Source of the DNA: Nitrospirota bacterium
Lineage (GTDB): Bacteria; Nitrospirota; Thermodesulfovibrionia; Thermodesulfovibrionales; JdFR-85
Reading direction: 5' to 3'
DNA length: 5,220 bases
NCBI GenBank assembly: GCA_003232715.1
Contig: QIJG01000266.1
Coordinates: 1-5,220 of the forward strand
Positions 1 through 4,200 of this stretch are shown in pieces. Below the pieces are notes generated by a model, which did no database searches, was not told the DNA's origin, and was given only the letters and a program-made list of their open reading frames with translations. Every line of letters begins with the position of its first letter. Within the stretch, counting starts at the first letter, position 1. The position numbers and the translations under genes are program-made.

Positions 1-588
1 AAGGAAGACGACTATGAGCTCAAGGGGATAGTCCAGGCCCTCACCACCGGCGGATTCGACCTGACCGTGCTAAAGGCGGATTTTATTCCCGACAGTAATG
101 TCATTACAGTTGTGGCCGGTGATACCGTCCGGTTTACCTGTGATGACGATGACGAGAGGGCAATATGCGGTATTTCGGGTATCTCTGATCTTCAGGTTGG
201 TATGAAGGTTGAGATTTACGGAACGTGGAACGGTACAGAGTTTGCAGCCGTGAGGGTTGAGGTCGACGGTGATGATGATATCGTTGCAGCGGTCTGTGAC
301 CTGCCTGACAGGAGTGTGACTGAATTTACAGGTCTGGTGGTGCAGCCTGAGCTGGAGGCTAAGGCATACACCTTTGATCCGGATGCTTATTCAATAACGG
401 TTTCAGGTGTGACCGTCCTCATTACGCAGGAGACGAGGATTGAATATGAAACAGCAGAAACAGACGAGATTATATGTGGAGACCGGATCCCGGCATCATC
501 CGGCAATATAGAGGTCGAGTACTACCATGCACTTGACCCTTCAGGCAGCACCGTGAATGTTGCTTACAAGATTGATTTTGGGGGATAG
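1..588 (+). CDS. DUF5666-repeat protein, C-terminal part (5' end outside window)
   Basis: The frame is open from base 1 to a TAG at 586-588, giving 195 residues. The 5' end lies left of the window, and the GTG at 67 is an internal Val rather than a start. Two similar units can be seen. The first begins ELKGIVQAL...GGFDLTV, continues with a V-x-F-T segment, and ends in 'LQVGMKVEIYGTWNGTEFAAVRVEV'-type strands. The second begins 'EFTGLVVQ' and contains YSITVSGVTVLITQETRIE, ending near VEYYHALDPSGSTVNVAYKI. The pattern G-x-V, a short beta hairpin, a T-x-I strand, then 'G-x-x-V-E-V' is what I know of DUF5666, a small beta-barrel domain of unknown function, often repeated in exported proteins. The protein is strongly acidic, with runs such as CDDDDERAIC and DGDDDI, and it has four cysteines (two flank the DDDD run). 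Export cannot be judged because the N-terminus is missing. No function is assigned. A strong terminator follows, so this is the last gene of its transcript. Confidence 0.5.
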   Translation, partial: KEDDYELKGIVQALTTGGFDLTVLKADFIPDSNVITVVAGDTVRFTCDDDDERAICGISGISDLQVGMKVEIYGTWNGTEFAAVRVEVDGDDDIVAAVCDLPDRSVTEFTGLVVQPELEAKAYTFDPDAYSITVSGVTVLITQETRIEYETAETDEIICGDRIPASSGNIEVEYYHALDPSGSTVNVAYKIDFGG

Positions 589-614
589 TTGTTGTAGTAG
601 ATTTTGTTGACATT

Positions 615-675
615 ACAGAAGACCGGGCTACCTCGCGGTACGCTCTGCAAGGTAGCCCGGTCTTCTGTTCTTTTT
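615..675 (+). terminator. Rho-independent terminator with a 19-bp perfect stem
   Basis: Bases 615-633 and 650-668 are exact reverse complements over 19 bp (acagaagaccgggctacct and its complement). They are separated by a 16-nt loop that contains a small nested hairpin (gcg 635-637 with cgc 641-643). The T-rich tail ttctttttat follows the right arm. The element starts 26 bp after the stop codon of the DUF5666 gene, in the correct orientation to end its transcript. The bases left of the stem are not a good T-tract for the minus strand, so I call it unidirectional. The stem is longer than is usual for an intrinsic terminator. Confidence 0.88.
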
Positions 676-731
676 ATGATAAGGACCCTTTTCCTGTTTA
701 TCCCTCAATCACTGTTTTGCGATTATTGTTT

Positions 732-747
732 CTTATTAACTTATTAA
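732..747 (+). repeat. Tandem octamer CTTATTAA x2, candidate operator
   Basis: CTTATTAA occupies 732-739 and repeats immediately at 740-747. It overlaps the proposed -35 region (736-741) of the LysR-family gene, which would suit negative autoregulation. The same octamer occurs at 2842-2849, upstream of selD. The operator role is inference, and the region is AT-rich, so chance is possible. Confidence 0.4.
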
Positions 748-765
748 TTGTATTTGTGTTATACT
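736..765 (+). promoter_or_regulatory. Predicted promoter of the LysR-family gene (extended -10)
   Basis: TGTTATACT at 757-765 is an extended -10 (TGn followed by TATACT, five of six matches to TATAAT). A weak -35, TTAACT (736-741), lies 18 bp upstream. Transcription would start near 771-773, only a few bases before the ATG at 775. No Shine-Dalgarno sequence precedes either candidate ATG, which agrees with a leaderless or near-leaderless mRNA. This is a prediction from consensus matching only. Confidence 0.5.
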
Positions 766-772
766 GTTATAC
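757..772 (+). repeat. Tandem octamer TGTTATAC x2 over the -10 and start region
   Basis: TGTTATAC at 757-764 is repeated exactly at 765-772. The first copy forms the extended -10. The second copy, TGTTATACA, could act as a second -10 placed about 8 bp downstream, with initiation close to the alternative ATG at 781. It may instead be part of a regulator binding site. Confidence 0.5.
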
Positions 773-774
773 AT

Positions 775-1698
775 ATGGCAATGGATGATCATAAGCTACG
801 GGTATTCTGCACAGTAGCAGAGACAAAAAGTTTTTCAAAGGCCTCCGAGATTATCCACCTTACCCAGCCTGCAGTAAGCCTCCAGGTACAGGCCCTTGAA
901 GAGCTTTATGAGACCAAACTCTTTGACCGTTCGAGCAACACCGTTACCCTTACCCCTGCTGGAGAGGTCCTGTATAAGTATGCAAAACATATCCTGGGAC
1001 TTTATGCCTCAGCGGAGAAAGAGGTGGGGGATTTGACAGGACTTGTTAAGGGGAGCATTGCCTTGGGGGCAAGTACCACAATAGGGAATTATCTGCTGCC
1101 AAAGGTTATAGCAGATTTCAGAAAGACCCGTCCAAAGATAAAAATTCATCTGCAAATCGGTAATACAAAGAGGGTTATCGACCTCCTCAAGTCAGGGAAT
1201 ATAGACCTGGGACTTGTTGAGGGAGATGTTACAAGACAGAAAATAGCAGTGGAGCAACTCATAAAGGATGAACTCTGCCTTATCGTGCCCCCTCAACATA
1301 CGTGGTCAAAGAAGGCAGACATATCCTTTCTTGATATAACAAAGGAACCCTTTATATTCAGGGAAGAGGGTTCCGGTACCAGGCAGGTTATCGAGAAGTA
1401 TTTTACCAAGCATGGGTTAACCACTCAGAACATGAAAATATCCATGATACTTGGTGGCACAGAGGCTATTAAGCATACAGTTGAAAATGGCATGGGTATT
1501 TCCATTGTCTCAAGATGGGCTGCCCTGAAAGAGGCAAAATTCGGCACTCTGAAGATGCTCAGTTTTAAGGAAGAAAAGATGATGAGGGATTTTTCACTTG
1601 TTTCACAAAAGTATTCTGTCTTTTCTCATGCAGTAGACGAATTCCTGGATTATCTGAAGAGTTATCCCTACGACAAGTTGCTGTCTCACGAATCGTAG
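775..1698 (+). CDS. LysR-family transcriptional regulator, selenium-metabolism-associated type (CysL-like)
   Basis: This is a full-length LysR-type regulator of 307 residues from ATG 775. Residues 7-66 form the winged helix-turn-helix, with the signature FSKASEIIHLTQPAVSLQVQALEE and then LFDRSSNTVTLTPAG. A linker helix leads to the effector-binding domain from about residue 93 (GSIALGASTTIGNYLLP, then GNIDLGLVEG and FREEGSGTRQVIEKYF), which is typical of the CysL/CysB-like group. A LysR subfamily of this kind is known to sit beside selenium-utilisation genes, and here the neighbour is selD on the opposite strand. Regulation of selenium or sulfur metabolism is therefore likely, though the effector is unknown. 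The start is uncertain: ATG 781 gives MDDHKLRVF, closest to the usual family start, and ATG 775 adds two residues. A TTG at 748 would extend the frame but overlaps the promoter, so I reject it. No Shine-Dalgarno sequence is visible. The stop at 1696-1698 touches the selD stop codon. Confidence 0.93.
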   Translation: MAMDDHKLRVFCTVAETKSFSKASEIIHLTQPAVSLQVQALEELYETKLFDRSSNTVTLTPAGEVLYKYAKHILGLYASAEKEVGDLTGLVKGSIALGASTTIGNYLLPKVIADFRKTRPKIKIHLQIGNTKRVIDLLKSGNIDLGLVEGDVTRQKIAVEQLIKDELCLIVPPQHTWSKKADISFLDITKEPFIFREEGSGTRQVIEKYFTKHGLTTQNMKISMILGGTEAIKHTVENGMGISIVSRWAALKEAKFGTLKMLSFKEEKMMRDFSLVSQKYSVFSHAVDEFLDYLKSYPYDKLLSHES

Positions 1699-2718
1699 TC
1701 ATCCTTTTTTGACCTTTATCTTTCCACTCCCCTTAACTACGTGACCGATTGCCCTTGCAAACATACCTGCTTCCCCGAAGATCCGGAATCCTTCCTCCCC
1801 TATTGACAGAAGCAGTCCCCCGGAAGTCTGTGGATCAAACAGTAACAGCATCTCTTCTTCGGTAATGTTGTCCTGAAACTCTATCCTGTTCCTCATATAT
1901 TCCATATTATTGTATGCACCTTCAGCAACCATACCCCTGTCGATCATCTCCTGCACCCTGTGCATAACAGGGATATCCTGAAGTTTTAAAATAAAATCCA
2001 TATCAGTATCCCGTAACATATTAAAGGCATGTCCCAATAATCCAAATCCTGTAATGTCAGTGCATGCATGGGCATCTGCCTGTAGAGCGATCTCTGATGC
2101 CCGGTTATTAAGAGTCGTCATCCAACTGACCGCCTCGTCCATGTCATTATCTTTTAGTTTGCCGCCCTTTAAAGCCGTTGTGAGTATCCCGGTGCCAAGT
2201 GGTTTAGTAATTATGAGTATGTCGCCTTCCCTTGCTCGATTCTTTCTGAGTATCCTGTCAGGATTCACAGTTCCGGTAACCGAGAGTCCAAACTTCAGTT
2301 CAGTGTCCTCAAAGCAGTGTCCTCCCATAAGCTGCACTCCTGCCCTGTCAAGGATGCTCTCGGCACCCTTTAAAACCTGTTTCAGCACCTCAGGGCTGTA
2401 GTCGCAGGGAGGAAAGCCCGCTATAGCAAGGGCTGTATAAGGTGTTCCTCCCATAGCATAGACATCACTCAGGGAATTTGCCGAACTTATGGACCCGAAA
2501 GTATAGGGGTCGTTGACGAGAGGGGTTATGATGTCCACGGTCTCAACCAGGGCAAGCCCTTTTTTAAGCATAAAAATCCCTGCGTCGTCACCGGGAGGTA
2601 TGATTACCCGCTCATCCTCCGGTGGCGTAAGGCCTGAGATTATCGTTTCCAGGTCTCCCGGACCCAGCTTCCCGGCTCAGCCCGCTGCTTTTACTTTTTC
2701 TGTCAGTCTCCAGTCCAT
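1699..2718 (-). CDS. selD: Selenide, water dikinase (selenophosphate synthetase), selenocysteine-containing
   Basis: SelD makes selenophosphate, the selenium donor for Sec-tRNA and selenouridine, from selenide, ATP and water. Read on the minus strand from ATG 2718, the frame runs through one TGA (2679-2677) to a TGA stop at 1701-1699, giving 339 residues, close to the usual size of about 345. The first residues are MDWRLTEKVKAAG-U-A-G-K, so the UGA falls exactly at the catalytic Cys/Sec position (residue 14), with the essential Lys at 17. Other family motifs are PPGDDAG (41-47), ETVDIITP with D62, SSANSLSDVYAMGG with N81 and D85, GGHCFEDTELKFG (132-144), LGTG (174-177), TDITGFGLLGHA with D221, and FDPQTSGG (294-301). 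A SECIS-like hairpin follows the UGA. The ATG at 2571 is internal and would lose the active site. An in-frame TAA lies eight codons above ATG 2718, and I see no alternative ATG or convincing GTG/TTG between. No Shine-Dalgarno sequence is visible. The gene is convergent with the LysR regulator, with no bases between the stops. Confidence 0.95.
2649..2679 (-). other. UGA selenocysteine codon plus bacterial SECIS-like hairpin in selD
   Basis: The Sec codon is at 2679-2677 on the minus strand. After a 9-nt spacer, CUGGGUC (2667-2661) pairs with GACCUGG (2655-2649) to give a 7-bp stem with two G-U pairs, closed by the 5-nt loop CGGGA (2660-2656). The apical loop starts 17 nt after the UGA and has G as its second base. 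This agrees with the known bacterial SECIS layout, in which a short hairpin lies just downstream of the UGA with a G among the first loop bases for SelB binding. I folded it by eye, and an alternative CCGG/CCGG pairing exists. Confidence 0.75.
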
Positions 2719-2721
2719 AGA

Positions 2722-2785
2722 AGTTTTTAACCAGGATTACACAAGGACACCGATTCGTTCACGGATTAACTCGCCGGATTATTAA
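2722..2785. repeat. Degenerate GGATTA-type intergenic repeat abutting selD
   Basis: On the plus strand the stretch reads as four spaced variants of one unit: AGGATTACACA (2733-2743), CCGATTCGTTCA (2750-2761), CGGATTAACTC (2762-2772) and CGGATTATTAA (2775-2785). It resembles the dispersed 'ACACGGATTAACACGGATT' intergenic sequences that I know from many environmental bacterial genomes. Its right-to-left edge reaches to within a few bases of the selD ATG, so it forms the immediate 5' leader of selD and supplies no Shine-Dalgarno sequence. Identity as a dispersed family is from memory. The repetition itself can be seen. Confidence 0.5.
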
Positions 2786-3060
2786 TAAAATGGGTCCTTG
2801 ACGTTTTAAGTATGTATCACTTTTTAAAGTAAACTGTTTTGCTTATTAAATTCCTGAATTGATTCAAAGGAGGCGAAAATCCGCTCATTCATCGGCCCCC
2901 TTGCGTAATTTGAGTTTAATATAAAATTTCATAAAAAAGCCAATCAGTAGAGTTAGTCATAGAATTGCCGATAGAAAACCTGTCAATTTTTGGCAAGGGA
3001 TGCGGATACAGAGCTTGAACGGGTTTAATAATCGTCTCATAATAGTGTGGATATATTATT
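2786..3060. other. AT-rich non-coding stretch upstream of selD
   Basis: No convincing gene or RNA is visible here. It has a TTGACA on the minus strand (2986-2981) that could be a -35 for selD, but the hexamer 17 bp downstream, TCTATG (2963-2958), is a weak -10. CTTATTAA at 2842-2849 matches the tandem octamer at the LysR promoter. AAAGGAGG at 2866-2873 looks like a strong ribosome-binding site on the plus strand but has no start codon within reach. A tRNA-Sec gene was looked for and not seen. Confidence 0.5.
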
Positions 3061-3142
3061 TAAAAAATCCCTCCTGACCTCCCTTTGCCAAAGGGAGGGA
3101 TTATCCCCCTCTTTGGCAAAGAGGGGCAAGGGGAGATTTTTA
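3061..3142. repeat. Compound palindromic intergenic element (two hairpins)
   Basis: Two adjacent hairpins can be seen. CCTCCCTTT (3078-3086) pairs with AAAGGGAGG (3090-3098) around the loop GCC. CCCCTCTTT (3106-3114) pairs with AAAGAGGGG (3118-3126) around the loop GGC. The loops are complementary to each other, and the two halves are also near-complements, so the whole unit is a nested palindrome around a short ATTAT-type spacer. The outer ends, TAAAAAATCCCTCC (from 3061) and GGGGAGATTTTTA (ending at 3142), are imperfect inverted repeats. This layout matches the common AAATCCC-type REP/MITE-like intergenic palindromes. There is no ORF inside. Confidence 0.8.
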
Positions 3143-3244
3143 GATTGATGTTAATTCAATTATGAGAATGAGTGAAAACTTTGTGTTCGTATCCCTTTCC
3201 ATCTCCCTATCGCTATTTTAGGGAAATTCATCTTCTGCTCTGTT

Positions 3245-3272
3245 TTTACCAAAAGATCCGGGTTTTGATAAT
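3245..3272 (+). promoter_or_regulatory. Possible promoter of the class IV PLP enzyme gene
   Basis: TTTACC (3245-3250), four of six to TTGACA, is separated by 16 bp from GATAAT (3267-3272), five of six to TATAAT. Initiation would fall near 3279, about five bases before the ATG at 3284, again leaving almost no leader. No Shine-Dalgarno sequence is visible before this ATG. The call rests only on consensus matching. Confidence 0.35.
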
Positions 3273-3283
3273 ATACATGAGTT

Positions 3284-4150
3284 ATGTATCTTTATCTGAA
3301 CGGTGAGTATATTCTGGAATCTGAGGCAGGGGTATCTGTCTTTGACCGGGGGTTCCTCTATGGAGATGGTCTTTTTGAGACCATGAGGGCTTATAAGGGG
3401 CATATATTCAGGCTCGATCAACATATGCAAAGACTCTTTAAGGGGCTTGAGCTGCTTCGCATAAAGAACGCCTGGACCGGCAGTGCCCTAAAACATGTGC
3501 TCTACAGGCTGCTGGAACTCAATAAACTCAAGGATGCCTATATAAGATTGACGGTCAGCAGGGGGGTGGGGGGCAGGGGTATAGATATTGCTGGCTGTGA
3601 CAATCCCACCATAGTTATTAATTCAAGAGAGTTTTTGCCCTACCCGGAAAGTCTTTACAGGGATGGCGTAAGGGCGTGTATTTCTGAGAAGAGGATGAAT
3701 TGCAGAAACCCGATTGATTCTCAGATAAAATCCCTTAATTTCCTGAATAATATCCTTGTCAGGATGGAGGCCTCTGAAAGGGGTGTCTTTGAGGCCGTTA
3801 TGCTTAACCACAAGGGGTATCTGACCGAGGGAACTGTAAGCAATCTCTTCTTTGTAATTGAAGGAGTGCTGTATACTCCGTCTCCTGAGGCCGGGATCCT
3901 GGAGGGTATTACGAGACAGGTGGTGCTTGAGGTAGCTGCAGAGAAGGGTATTACTGTGGAAGAGGGCTTGTTTTCAACCAAAGAACTTTGCGAGGCGGAA
4001 GAGGTCTTTCTTACAAATTCCCTGATAGAGATTATGCCGGTCTCCGGAATTGAGAGCAAGATGTATGTCAGGGGCAGGATTACCAGGATTACAGAGAGAC
4101 TTATGAATGCCTATAAGGAGCAGGTGGATGAAGAAATACTTGCCGGGTGA
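3284..4150 (+). CDS. Class IV (fold-type IV) PLP-dependent enzyme; probable aminodeoxychorismate lyase or amino-acid aminotransferase
   Basis: This 288-residue protein has the full length and motif order of the class IV aminotransferase family. It starts with MYLYLNGEYI and VSVFDRGFLYGDGLFETMR (18-35). SRGVGGRG follows at 92-99. The PLP-binding lysine is K149 in the IKSLNFLNN motif. EAVMLN and TEGTVSNLFF come next (T181, E182, N187), then GILEGITRQ (204-212) and FLTNSLIEIMPV (242-253). Family members convert aminodeoxychorismate to 4-aminobenzoate for folate (PabC) or transaminate branched-chain or D-amino acids. The SRGxGGRG motif resembles E. coli PabC (SRGSGGRG), whereas the IKSLN context is shared with D-amino-acid aminotransferases, so the substrate is not settled. 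No pabA or pabB is visible in the window. The ATG at 3284 fits the family start. An ATG at 3277 is in another frame and gives only nine codons. The gene converges on lptG, with 50 bp between the stop codons. Confidence 0.9.
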   Translation: MYLYLNGEYILESEAGVSVFDRGFLYGDGLFETMRAYKGHIFRLDQHMQRLFKGLELLRIKNAWTGSALKHVLYRLLELNKLKDAYIRLTVSRGVGGRGIDIAGCDNPTIVINSREFLPYPESLYRDGVRACISEKRMNCRNPIDSQIKSLNFLNNILVRMEASERGVFEAVMLNHKGYLTEGTVSNLFFVIEGVLYTPSPEAGILEGITRQVVLEVAAEKGITVEEGLFSTKELCEAEEVFLTNSLIEIMPVSGIESKMYVRGRITRITERLMNAYKEQVDEEILAG

Positions 4151-4152
4151 AA

Positions 4153-4194
4153 TTAAGAAAGAAAAACCCGCAACATCTTTTCTTAACCCGCAAC
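4153..4194. repeat. Small inverted repeat and 20-bp-period direct repeat between convergent genes
   Basis: TTAAGAAA (4153-4160) and TTTCTTAA (4179-4186) form an 8-bp AT-rich hairpin. AACCCGCAAC occurs at 4165-4174 and again at 4185-4194, exactly 20 bp apart. The interval separates the stop of the class IV enzyme gene from the stop of lptG. The hairpin lacks a clean T-tract, so I do not call it a terminator, although it may act weakly in both directions. Confidence 0.4.
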
Positions 4195-4200
4195 GCTTTG

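Noticed and set aside
607..612. TTGACA as a -35 for the LysR gene
   Set aside because: It lies left of the terminator stem, far from any -10, so it is probably a chance match.
748..774. TTG start extending the LysR protein by nine residues
   Set aside because: The added residues have no family counterpart, and the stretch contains the predicted -10 and tandem octamers.
2054..2401. 115-residue plus-strand ORF inside selD
   Set aside because: It is a shadow of the conserved selD frame, and its composition reflects the complement of selD codons.
2677..2679. selD read as a pseudogene with a nonsense mutation
   Set aside because: The stop is a UGA at the exact catalytic Cys/Sec position, the frame is intact on both sides, all catalytic motifs remain, and a SECIS-like hairpin follows.
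2513..2785. 90-residue plus-strand ORF over the selD N-terminus
   Set aside because: It is antisense to the selD coding region that crosses the UGA, shows no recognisable motif, and runs into the GGATTA repeat.
3162..3221. Possible 19-residue peptide (MRMSENFVFVSLSISLSLF)
   Set aside because: It is short and hydrophobic, but it lacks a ribosome-binding site and any context, and such a frame is expected by chance here.
3204..3224. Hairpin TCCCTA/TAGGGA as a terminator
   Set aside because: It has only a 6-bp stem, a 9-nt loop and no T-tract, and it ends no gene on the plus strand.
2786..3283. tRNA-Sec (selC) or other structured RNA upstream of selD
   Set aside because: I found no cloverleaf-like pairing, TTC arm or CCA end on either strand.
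3721..4059. 112-residue minus-strand ORF inside the class IV PLP enzyme gene, with a similar shorter one at 3623-3811
   Set aside because: Both are antisense to a clearly conserved protein and carry no motif.
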